Under the pieces are notes generated by a model that saw nothing but the letters and a program-made list of their open reading frames with translations, did not search any database and was not told where the DNA came from. From CAZRIE01 sp964600075 (GTDB taxonomy: Bacteria; Bacteroidota; Bacteroidia; Flavobacteriales; Flavobacteriaceae), in the NCBI GenBank assembly GCA_964600075.1, contig CAZRIE010000003.1, positions 1-64,000 of the forward strand: a stretch of 64,000 nucleotides of DNA. The letters run 5' to 3'. Both the position numbers and the translations under genes were made by a program. Of the stretch, positions 46,486 to 54,285 are shown in pieces. Numbering within the stretch: position 1 is the first letter of the stretch; the number at the start of each line of letters is the position of its first letter.

Positions 46486-46874
46486 TGGAATTGACCCTGA
46501 GTATTCCCGCTTTACTCTTTCCTGCAATTTCATTGACCATGTTGGCCTATAATGCACGATACTTGGCGATTGCCGCCTTGATTCGGCAATTGCACCAAAA
46601 ATATCAAGAAACGGAATCTAAAGCGGTGGCACTTCAAGTAAAACAATTGCGCAAACGTCTTTCCATTATCAAAAATATGCAGGCAACGGCGATTTTCAGC
46701 TTTCTTTTAGCTGTGATTACCATGTCTCTAATTTATGTGGAATTGCGTTTTTGGGCGAATCTTATCTTCGGAATCAGCCTTTTCGCGCTGATGGTTTCAC
46801 TAGTACTTTCGCTAATTGAAGTTCAACTTTCTACCAAAGCACTTTCAATCCAATTGGAAGATATGGAGAAGTAG
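46485..46874 (+). CDS. DUF2721 family membrane protein
   Basis: 129 residues. Three hydrophobic helices: about 4-22 (SIPALLFPAISLTMLAYNAR), about 66-85 and about 88-110, with a charged coil (KYQETESKAVALQVKQLRKR) between the first two. The organisation matches DUF2721, a short membrane family of unknown function. ATG 46485 overlaps the ThuA stop (ATAATGG), so they are co-translated, although the link may be only positional. Confidence 0.75.
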   Translation: MELTLSIPALLFPAISLTMLAYNARYLAIAALIRQLHQKYQETESKAVALQVKQLRKRLSIIKNMQATAIFSFLLAVITMSLIYVELRFWANLIFGISLFALMVSLVLSLIEVQLSTKALSIQLEDMEK

Positions 46875-46962
46875 GCATACAAAAATAAACAGCTATTCAG
46901 TAGTGGTATTGATCAAAGAATAAGCGTACTTCTAATAGTAGAACTAACATCGGTAAATTCAA

Positions 46963-48618
46963 ATGAGAAAACAGTATATACTTTTCTTTGTAGGCATTCT
47001 ATTATTCGCCTGCTCACAACCTTCCAAAAATGCAAAGAACATCTCCGCAGCAGACCGTTTGGCTCTTGAAGAAGCTAAGACCAATGGATTTTTGGTGAAT
47101 GAAGGCTTTGAACGTTGTAGGCGCTTTGTGGCCGATTGGTTGGCTTACGCCGATTCTACGACAGGACTCATTCCAAGAAATTTGGATGAAAGCTTGGATA
47201 TTTGGAATGCCAAAGACGCTGCCGCGGATAACTATCCCTTTATGGTTTTAACAGCTGCCTTAACGGATGAAAATCTTTTCAAAGGGAGAATGCTAAACAT
47301 GTTGCGTACGGAGACCCGATTGACCTCCCGCATTGGCAACCTTCCCGATACCTATTCATTTGGAAAAAAGGATTTTGAAACCCCAGAACCCGATTTGAGC
47401 AGTGTGCTTTTCGGATCATCCGAATATATAAAAGATGGACTTCTACCACTTACGGAATGGTTGGGCCTTAGCCCCTGGTCCGATAGGATGATTGCTATTT
47501 TGGACGATATCTGGAAATATGCCCCCGTGGAGACTGCATATGGAGATATTCCTGCTACCAATGTAGAGCTGAACGGGGAAATGTTGCAGGTACTTTCCCG
47601 AGTCTATTGGATGACTGGGGACCAAAAATACTTGGACTGGGCAGTTCGGTTGGGCGATTACTATTTGTTGGGAGGCCACCATCCCACACGAGATTTTGAA
47701 GTCTTAAGGCTACGAGATCATGGCTGCGAAATTGTATCCGGTTTATGCGAGCTCTATGCAACCCTAAGTATTGCAGACCCCGAAAAAAAAGAAGTGTACC
47801 AACCGCACATACATGAGATGCTCGATCGTATTTTGGCAGTTGGAAGAAATGATGACGGTCTTTTTTACAACGGTATATACCCTACGAACGGAACCGTGCA
47901 ATGGCAGGGAACGGCTGACAATTTCGGCTATACCCTGAATGGATTCTATTCGGTGTATCAGGTTGATTCAGTACCTGCCTACAGAGAGGCCGCTCTAAAA
48001 GTATTAGGTGTACTCAACGCGAAGTATCGGAATTTTGATTGGGAAAAAGGTTCCTCAGACGGATATGCCGATGCAATTGAAGGGACTCTGAATTTGTACG
48101 CTAGAGAGCCCGTTGCATCTACAAAGGAGTGGCTCGATAGTGAAACACAGGTCATGTGGTCTCTTCAAGATTCTAGCCATCGGAAGAATGCACGAAAATG
48201 GAAAGGTTCGGGTATTATTGAAGGTTGGCACGGCGACGGCAATTTTGCGCGTACCACCATTATGTACTGTTTATGGAAAACCCAAGGTGTCACCGCCCAG
48301 CCTTGGCGGTCCGATCTCCAATTGGGTGCCGTCAAGCATGGCGATGGCATAATAATTAACTTTAGGTCAGATGAAGATTGGCAAGGCACCTTGAATTTTG
48401 ACAGTCCGCGGCACCAGACCATTATGCAAATGCCTGTCGATTGGCCAAGAATCAACCAGTTTCCAGAATGGTTTACGGTGGAGAGTGATAGAGCGTATCA
48501 AATGAAAGACATCATTAATGGTTCATCGACAAAATATAACGGAAAACAACTGTTGGAAGGCATTAAGGTTACTTTAAAAAAGGATATGGTTTATACTATT
48601 AAAGTAAATTCCATTTGA
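46963..48618 (+). CDS. Lipoprotein with an alpha/alpha-barrel fold, probable glycoside hydrolase or lyase of unassigned family
   Basis: 551 residues. Lipoprotein signal (lipobox LFAC, Cys 17). A long helical, Trp/Asp-rich domain follows (about 30-430) with repeating helix pairs and motifs NAKDAAADNYPF, YWMTGDQKYLDWAVRLGDYYLLGG, RLRDHGCEIVSGLCELY, QGTADNFGYTLNG and GSSDGYADAIEGTLNLY. The pattern resembles six-hairpin glycosidases and lyases. The C-terminal 100 residues look like a beta-sandwich. I cannot place it in a numbered family. Acid pairs such as DHGCE and DGYADAIE are possible catalytic sites. It lies 88 bp after the DUF2721 gene, in a unit with the ThuA gene. Confidence 0.7.
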   Translation: MRKQYILFFVGILLFACSQPSKNAKNISAADRLALEEAKTNGFLVNEGFERCRRFVADWLAYADSTTGLIPRNLDESLDIWNAKDAAADNYPFMVLTAALTDENLFKGRMLNMLRTETRLTSRIGNLPDTYSFGKKDFETPEPDLSSVLFGSSEYIKDGLLPLTEWLGLSPWSDRMIAILDDIWKYAPVETAYGDIPATNVELNGEMLQVLSRVYWMTGDQKYLDWAVRLGDYYLLGGHHPTRDFEVLRLRDHGCEIVSGLCELYATLSIADPEKKEVYQPHIHEMLDRILAVGRNDDGLFYNGIYPTNGTVQWQGTADNFGYTLNGFYSVYQVDSVPAYREAALKVLGVLNAKYRNFDWEKGSSDGYADAIEGTLNLYAREPVASTKEWLDSETQVMWSLQDSSHRKNARKWKGSGIIEGWHGDGNFARTTIMYCLWKTQGVTAQPWRSDLQLGAVKHGDGIIINFRSDEDWQGTLNFDSPRHQTIMQMPVDWPRINQFPEWFTVESDRAYQMKDIINGSSTKYNGKQLLEGIKVTLKKDMVYTIKVNSI

Positions 48619-49454
48619 AGACCTAGAAGCCTAATTAGGGGATATTAACAGGCCTTAGTCAAGGTTTGAATTGATTTTAGAGGATGTTAGACTGATAAAA
48701 TTGAGAAAACTTTAAAAATTAGAAAACCGACCACATGGTCGGTTATTTACCTTAGTGAAAGGCTGTTCGTGCTAGCAAGCATCAGATTTAACTCTGCAAA
48801 ACATCGATATAATGCCTATTCTCATAGGTCTTATCGATAAACAACCAAGTCTACAGACCGATGAGTCGGTTTAGAGATAAGCTATAGACATCATGAAAAG
48901 GCTTCCAAATTCAAATAATACCATTTTTTGGTAAAATTGGTGTAACTCATTCCACACCAAAAAAAACATTATGACCAATCCCATACAAGGAAATAGTCTG
49001 CATAGTTACTGTTCCGTCAATTATACAGCTTTTCTGTTCAGCTATACACGGAATACCCCAATCTATATAATACTTTAATTATCAGAACTTTAAATAACTT
49101 TTTTGTCATGAAAAACAAAGTTACATTTCTTGCATGCTTTGTTACATATGAGGCATGTTTCAAAGACGACCATGGCTACTTTTGAACTATAGAAAGTAGT
49201 CAATGATTAAGGGGTCTTCTACAAAGCTTGACAGTGAAGCATCCAATAGCTTACGAAAAATTGAAATCTTAAGTAAGAAAACCATCTTCAATACGATACT
49301 TATGAAGATCTTGAGAAATGTAGGTGACGGTTAATTATAGCAGACCGAGTTGTCGGAAATCTTTGATGAGGGCCCCTTTTTCAAACGATTTTATATCTGT
49401 AAATGTCATGTGAAGTAAAAGCGGAATAAGTGTACAGGCACGAGAACACATTTT
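48619..49454. other. Intergenic region, 836 bp, with operator-like palindrome and short ORFs only
   Basis: No convincing gene. It contains a perfect palindromic operator-like site at 48725-48744, a weaker ACCGA/TCGGT pair near 48856-48870, and two short Met-started frames: 49108-49185 (25 codons) and 49203-49334 (43 codons). Neither has a recognisable family. Many stops in all frames and the operator without a gene suggest decayed DNA. Confidence 0.5.
48725..48744. promoter_or_regulatory. Orphan TetR-type operator-like palindrome
   Basis: AACCGACCA and TGGTCGGTT are perfect 9-bp arms around CA. The sequence has the GACCAnnTGGTC core typical of operators bound by TetR-family proteins. No T-run follows, and no regulator gene is adjacent: the closest gene on either side is about 110 bp (upstream) or 710 bp (downstream) away. 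Confidence 0.45.
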
Positions 49455-50336
49455 ATGCAAGATAATACAACGACATACGGCCTAGATGAAATAAAAGCAA
49501 TCAGTTTTTTTTCTACCTCGCTCAATACAAAGCAATCGGTGGAAGAGCTGCTATGGACCATAACCAAAAATGTGGTTCACCAATTGGGGTTTGTAGATTG
49601 CGTTATCTACAGGTTAGATTCCGAACGAAAGCTATTGATCCAACAGGCGGCTTTTGGCCAAAAAAACCCAACGGATAACATTATATATAATAAAATCGCC
49701 ATTAAAATTGGGGAAGGTATTGTAGGTAGTGTGGCCGAAAACCGAAAACCTGAACTGGTTGGCGACACCTCTAAAGACCCACGCTATATTATCGATGACG
49801 CAGAACGCCTTTCTGAATTGAGCGTTCCGATAATTGTAAACAATAAGCTTTTTGGGGTTATCGATACCGAACACCCTGAAAAGTATTTTTTTACAGAGAA
49901 GCATTTGCATTTACTTACGATCATTGCGACCCTTTGTTCACAGCGACTAAAGGCAATGCAAGTTCAGGGGAAAAAACCGCTTGCGAAGTCGAAAACCTAT
50001 TTTGAAAAGCTCGAAGTTCTCTTACGGTTCAAAAAGCTCTATCGCGACCCGAATCTTAGTTTGAGTACTGCTGCCGAGTTATTAGATATTTCAGCCTGTT
50101 ACCTATCGAGTATGGTGAATACTTTCAATGATAATAGTTTTATCGATTACATAAATGGCTATCGGGTGGCCGATGTCAAAAAAAATCTTCGCTCTGAAGA
50201 ATACAGTCAGTATACCATTTTATCCATTGGTCTTGAGGCAGGGTTCAATTCAAAATCTGCTTTTTATTCTTCCTTTAAAAAACATACTGGCCTTACACCA
50301 TCCCAATATCGGGAAAACCGCCTTTTGGTTTCCTGA
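49455..50336 (+). CDS. GAF domain - AraC-type DNA-binding fusion regulator
   Basis: 293 residues, cytoplasmic. Residues about 15-165 form a GAF sensor domain (NVVHQLGFVDCVIYRLD, IGEGIVGSVAENRKPELVGDTSKDPRY, LSVPIIVNNKLFGVIDTEH). Residues about 190-288 form an AraC HTH pair (LSLSTAAELLDISACYLSSMV, then ILSIGLEAGFNSKSAFYSSFKKHTGLTPSQYR). GAF domains bind small ligands or sense redox state. The gene stands alone between gene-poor stretches, and its targets are not evident; the collagen-like lipoprotein downstream is the nearest candidate. ATG 49455. Confidence 0.88.
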   Translation: MQDNTTTYGLDEIKAISFFSTSLNTKQSVEELLWTITKNVVHQLGFVDCVIYRLDSERKLLIQQAAFGQKNPTDNIIYNKIAIKIGEGIVGSVAENRKPELVGDTSKDPRYIIDDAERLSELSVPIIVNNKLFGVIDTEHPEKYFFTEKHLHLLTIIATLCSQRLKAMQVQGKKPLAKSKTYFEKLEVLLRFKKLYRDPNLSLSTAAELLDISACYLSSMVNTFNDNSFIDYINGYRVADVKKNLRSEEYSQYTILSIGLEAGFNSKSAFYSSFKKHTGLTPSQYRENRLLVS

Positions 50337-50650
50337 TTCCTTCTCCGATTTAAAAGAAAAGATGGTGTAGCCATGGAATTTTCCCATAGTGTTCTAATAG
50401 CGCTGAAGACAGCCTGTTTTTTAAACTTTCTGCATTCTCCGATACCTTTTTTAACTCTTTTGTATGCTTGGTGCGAAATCAATGATGCATGGCAGGTTTT
50501 TCATTATCAGCGGTAAAATATATATCTATATCCCTGTTTTTCAGCATATTAAAAAACGTCCCGATTCTTTCGATCTTAAATATTCAGGACATTTCAATCT
50601 CGAATCACCTCTAGGTTTGTGTCATTATTAATCCATAAAAAACAAAGATT
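50337..50650. other. Intergenic region, 314 bp, with promoter of the collagen-like gene
   Basis: No gene seen. Near its end TAGGTTTG (50612-50619) matches the TAnnTTTG -7 box and lies 31 bp before ATG 50651. No TTG at proper spacing. The rest is AT-rich without structure I can support. Confidence 0.45.
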
Positions 50651-51349
50651 ATGAAAACACAAATGAAATTAACACGAAGATTTTTTAGCATTCTATTTGT
50701 CGCAAGCCTTATCGTATCCTGTTCACAGGACGACGTGAGCGATGGATCCATGGGCCCGCAAGGCCTACAGGGTGAGCAAGGGCCTGCCGGCGCTAAAGGA
50801 GACCCCGGTGTAGATGGCACGGCGGCCAATCAAGGAGATCCGGGAGCTCAGGGCCAGCGGGGCGAAGAAGGCCCAAAAGGAGACCAAGGAGAACAAGGTC
50901 CCAAAGGTGATACTGGGACGGCCAACGTCATTTATTCCGATTGGATCCCTACTGAATTCCCGAACAACATTACCACTTCGGGTGCTGGTTTTGATATCGA
51001 TGCCCCCAACCTGACGATGGATATTATGAATAAAGGTACGGTTATGGTTTTCGGCAGAAACCTGACCATATTTGGGTTTGATTATTTTGCTTTGCCGTTT
51101 ATAACTAGTGGTGACCAGCACAATTTCAGGATAGAAAAGGAAAAGGTACTGCGAATTACCGCGGCAACGCTTTCTGGCACGGTCTCTTCGCAGGTCGGCA
51201 ATCCGTTTTTCGAAGACTATCGCTATGTCATAATTCCGGGCGGAAAGCCGGCGACTACAGGCCCTGTTATCGGTACCGATAAGAAAGCTTTGAATTATTC
51301 CAAAATGTCCTATGAAGAGCTGACGCAGTACTTTGATATTCCGCAGTAA
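50651..51349 (+). CDS. Collagen-like triple-helix-repeat lipoprotein
   Basis: 232 residues; start at ATG 50651, with ATG 50663 (MKLTRRFFSILF) possible. The lipobox IVSC is followed by an acidic SQDDVSD patch that favours surface exposure. Then about 17 Gly-X-Y triplets run from GPQGLQGEQGPAGAKGDPG to GPKGDTG, broken once at ANQ. The repeats are rich in Pro, Lys, Asp and Glu, which stabilise a triple helix. The C-terminal 140 residues form a beta-rich globular part (ANVIYSDWIPTEFPNN onward) with no family I know. Bacterial collagen-like proteins trimerise and form surface stalks. A terminator follows at 51360-51399. Confidence 0.88.
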   Translation: MKTQMKLTRRFFSILFVASLIVSCSQDDVSDGSMGPQGLQGEQGPAGAKGDPGVDGTAANQGDPGAQGQRGEEGPKGDQGEQGPKGDTGTANVIYSDWIPTEFPNNITTSGAGFDIDAPNLTMDIMNKGTVMVFGRNLTIFGFDYFALPFITSGDQHNFRIEKEKVLRITAATLSGTVSSQVGNPFFEDYRYVIIPGGKPATTGPVIGTDKKALNYSKMSYEELTQYFDIPQ

Positions 51350-51359
51350 TAATTTAAAA

Positions 51360-51399
51360 AAAGCAATCCTTCATTACAATTCCAATGGAGGGTTGCTTT
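51360..51399 (+). terminator. Intrinsic terminator after the collagen-like gene
   Basis: AAAGCAATCC (51360-51369) pairs with GGGTTGCTTT (51390-51399) with one G-T wobble; the downstream sequence is TCTTTTT. Confidence 0.7.
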
Positions 51400-51484
51400 C
51401 TCTTTTTGACTATCTCGAGCAGCAACCTTCCCCCTAAGTAAGGTGCAAAGGTTGACCCTTATCTAATCTTAAAATAAAATTACT

Positions 51485-53320
51485 ATGAACACTCCAAATG
51501 TAAATGTATCGTTAACTCCTGAAGAAGGAAATGCCATTGTCTACCACCCAACCCCAGGGTGGACATCAAAAGATAAAAAGCGGGCACAAATTTCGGTAAA
51601 GATAAAAGTGGTCAACAATGAATCGACAATACTGACATGGAAAAAGGTCGTTATGAGCTATATGACCAATGGAATAAAAGTGTCGAGACAGTTCTTGCCC
51701 AAAGCAGGGGATCCTAAAAAAGTCATAAAAATTGCACCGTCAAAGTCAAAATCTTGGCAGAATGGCCGAGATTACAATGTAGAAGGTGATGTCATCTATA
51801 TCAGTGGCAAGGTACCCAAGAAATTGGATATTGAATTGTTTTTTACAGGGTTTACCGACACCGTCTCAATTTCAAAGGAGCTAAAACCTTTTTCCGAAGC
51901 TTTTCAATTGCCGTTTAAAACATCGGATCTTAAAAAAGATGAATACTGGAGGGGTGGAAGTACGCACGGAAGCGGCGGCGGTCAGGTTTTTGCTTATGAT
52001 TTTGGTGTAGATGGCTACTCGAATGAAAGTTGGAGCGGGAACTTACCAGGTAAAGACGGTACAGAAAACAACCATAAAAGGGTATGGGGCAAAAAAATAT
52101 ATGCAATGGCCGCCGGCAAAATCGAAGGCTTCGACAATGATGAACCCAATAACCCGAAACCGGGTGTAAAGGTAGAAACACAAAATGTTGGGGGCAATTA
52201 TTTTCAGATAAACCATGGCGGAATTATTGCCAAATATTCACACTTTCAAAAAGGTTCATTGAGTTCTAAGCTTCTTTCTGTGGGTGCTTCGGTCACTAAA
52301 GGACAATTTCTGGGATTGGCTGGAAATTCCGGAAATTCAAGCGGCCCACATCTTCATATACACATTAGTAATAAGGCCAATGGAGCTTTTCTTCCGCTAT
52401 TGTTCAAAAATGGATATGTTATCGGAACCAAAAGATATACGGAACCCTCCTCAAATGTAAATTGGTCTGCTTTGAAGAAGCAAGGTATTCCAGGATTTGC
52501 CGGAAGCAAATCTCTTATTTATCCCAGCACAAAACATCCATATTGCAGTTATTCGAAAAACCTCAAGCAAATCGGAAGGCATGGCATTCCTGAAAAGAAA
52601 TATCAATCCGTAGTAGATAAAATATGGACCTGTGGTTTCTATCCGTATTGGATCGATGCCTATGATGTAAACGGCAAAACCTATTTTAATGTAATATTTC
52701 GACTCAGTACCGCAGCCAAATGGGCGACCAAGCACGGAATGAGTAGAAGTAGCTACCAAAAGCAGTTTGACAAGTTCAAAAAAGCCGGCTATCGGTTGAC
52801 CTTGGTCGACAGTTATATCAGCAATGGTAAGGTACGCTATACGGCCATTTGGATAAAATCACCAGGCTTCGCAATCTATGCATATCATGACGCCCCCTCA
52901 AATTGGCACGGCGATAAATTCAAAGAGTTAACTGCCAAAGGGTGGGTTCCGATTAATGTTTCATGCGTTTCGACCAGTGGTAAAAGAAAGATTACCGCAC
53001 TTTATGAAAAGAAAAACGTCGGTGGGTTTAAATTAAAAAGCCTCATGACCTTGGCCCAATACCAAAATCTGTTCGACAAATACAAAGCAGCCGGATATGA
53101 ATTGGTATATGTAAACGGCTATACCCATAACGCCCAACCAAGGTTGAGCGGTATTTGGCACAAGAATCCCCCGTTTAATGCTTATTCCGCAAAACATAAT
53201 TTGACAAGTGCAGCATACCAAAATGAATATAAAAAGAAGAAAGCAAAGGGTTGGTTAACGCGTTGCATAACAGGTTATGAAAACGGCGGTTCAAGGTTTG
53301 CGTCCTTATGGACGAAATGA
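51485..53320 (+). CDS. M23 metallopeptidase with five tandem polyglycine-hydrolase-type repeats
   Basis: 611 residues without a recognisable signal peptide. Residues 1-140 are a beta-rich domain I do not recognise. Residues about 155-305 are an M23/LytM peptidase: probable zinc ligands H161 and D172 (THGSGGG...AYDF) and H289/H291 in GPHLHIH, the usual HxH pair. Residues about 368-611 hold five repeats of about 48 residues, each roughly [LM]TxxxYQxxFxxxxxxGYxLxxVxGYxxxGxxRFxxIW, resembling the tandem repeats of polyglycine hydrolases. M23 enzymes cut peptidoglycan cross-bridges, often Gly-containing. The lack of a signal suggests a non-Sec route or a cytoplasmic store. It has its own upstream gap and neighbours a collagen-like surface protein. 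Confidence 0.82.
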   Translation: MNTPNVNVSLTPEEGNAIVYHPTPGWTSKDKKRAQISVKIKVVNNESTILTWKKVVMSYMTNGIKVSRQFLPKAGDPKKVIKIAPSKSKSWQNGRDYNVEGDVIYISGKVPKKLDIELFFTGFTDTVSISKELKPFSEAFQLPFKTSDLKKDEYWRGGSTHGSGGGQVFAYDFGVDGYSNESWSGNLPGKDGTENNHKRVWGKKIYAMAAGKIEGFDNDEPNNPKPGVKVETQNVGGNYFQINHGGIIAKYSHFQKGSLSSKLLSVGASVTKGQFLGLAGNSGNSSGPHLHIHISNKANGAFLPLLFKNGYVIGTKRYTEPSSNVNWSALKKQGIPGFAGSKSLIYPSTKHPYCSYSKNLKQIGRHGIPEKKYQSVVDKIWTCGFYPYWIDAYDVNGKTYFNVIFRLSTAAKWATKHGMSRSSYQKQFDKFKKAGYRLTLVDSYISNGKVRYTAIWIKSPGFAIYAYHDAPSNWHGDKFKELTAKGWVPINVSCVSTSGKRKITALYEKKNVGGFKLKSLMTLAQYQNLFDKYKAAGYELVYVNGYTHNAQPRLSGIWHKNPPFNAYSAKHNLTSAAYQNEYKKKKAKGWLTRCITGYENGGSRFASLWTK

Positions 53321-53548
53321 ACGTACGGCAATTCTTTGGATAACGCATTTTCAAATTTTAGCGATAATAATTCTGGTTGGGTATCGTTCTGAAATTTCCC
53401 CGACCTATTTCTTAGGCTCCCTTTCTAGCAAGGGAGCCTTTTTGTTTCATAAAAAGCCCAAAATATATAGGATTCATAACTAGAGGTTCAACAGGTGAAA
53501 CACCTTGCTTAAAATGGGTCTAAATATGCGACTAAACCCTCGTAAAAT

Positions 53549-53579
53549 TTGTTAAAGCCGAGCCTATGCCCTAATTTTG
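53549..53579 (+). promoter_or_regulatory. Bacteroidota-type promoter of the succinate dehydrogenase operon
   Basis: TTG (53549-53551), 20-bp spacer, then TAATTTTG (53572-53579), a full match to TTG-N17-23-TAnnTTTG. It ends 35 bp before sdhC. Confidence 0.7.
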
Positions 53580-53614
53580 TGTACAGTCTTTAAGTTAACT
53601 CCAACCCATATATA

Positions 53615-54283
53615 ATGAGCGGATTAATAAAATCTTCGATAGCCCGAAAAGTGGTCATGGCCCTATCGGGTCTTTTTTTAGTGTTCTTTCTAGGGCAACA
53701 CTTTGTAATCAACGTTACCTCGGTCATTGCCCCTGATACTTTTAACTCGTGGTCCCATTTTATGGGCTACAACGTTTTGGTGCAGTTTATTTTGCAACCC
53801 ATTCTAATAGCGGGAGTCATTGTACATTTTGCAATGGGTATTATTCTCGAACTGCAAAACAATAAGGCAAGGGTCATAAAATATAAGAAATACAGCGGTG
53901 GGGCCAATGCTTCTTGGGTATCTCGAAATATGATCATTACAGGCTTAGTAGTTCTTGCTTTTGTGGGACTGCACATGTATGATTTTTGGATTCATGAAAT
54001 GGATTACAAATACATAACAGGCAGCCCAGAAGATCCGACACGTTATTATGAAGAGACCGTTCATAAATTTGAACCTTTTTGGCGCACCATTATCTATGTC
54101 ATTTCTTTTGTGTTGTTATCCCTGCACTTGTTACATGGCTTTGCATCTTCTTTTCAGACAATGGGGTTAAACAACAAATACTCGCCGGCCATTCTGACAT
54201 TTACTAAAATATATGCGATAGCTATTCCCTTAGGGTTCATATTTATCGCGTTATTCCATCATTTTAACCCAATAACACAGTAA
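53615..54283 (+). CDS. sdhC: Succinate dehydrogenase / fumarate reductase cytochrome b subunit
   Basis: 222 residues, membrane anchor with about five hydrophobic helices, as in Bacteroidota-type (SdhC/FrdC, single b subunit) complexes. Starts MSGLIKSSIARKVVMALSGLFLVFFL, then helices around LVQFILQPILIAGVIVHFAMGIIL, ITGLVVLAFVGLHMYDFWI, IIYVISFVLLSLHLLHGFAS and IYAIAIPLGFIFIALFHH. The repeated His residues in helices fit haem ligands. It anchors SdhAB and passes electrons to menaquinone. The sdhA ATG begins 2 bp after its stop. Confidence 0.93.
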   Translation: MSGLIKSSIARKVVMALSGLFLVFFLGQHFVINVTSVIAPDTFNSWSHFMGYNVLVQFILQPILIAGVIVHFAMGIILELQNNKARVIKYKKYSGGANASWVSRNMIITGLVVLAFVGLHMYDFWIHEMDYKYITGSPEDPTRYYEETVHKFEPFWRTIIYVISFVLLSLHLLHGFASSFQTMGLNNKYSPAILTFTKIYAIAIPLGFIFIALFHHFNPITQ

Positions 54284-54285
54284 CT

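Noticed and set aside
48856..48870. Second ACCGA/TCGGT inverted repeat near the orphan operator
   Set aside because: Arms of five bases only; may be chance, so not listed separately.
49108..49185. 25-codon frame starting with a hydrophobic run
   Set aside because: Too short and without family support; probably chance or gene debris.
49203..49334. 43-codon Met-started frame with a helical, Lys-rich translation
   Set aside because: Short, no recognisable family, no -7 box or terminator; mentioned only in the intergenic entry.
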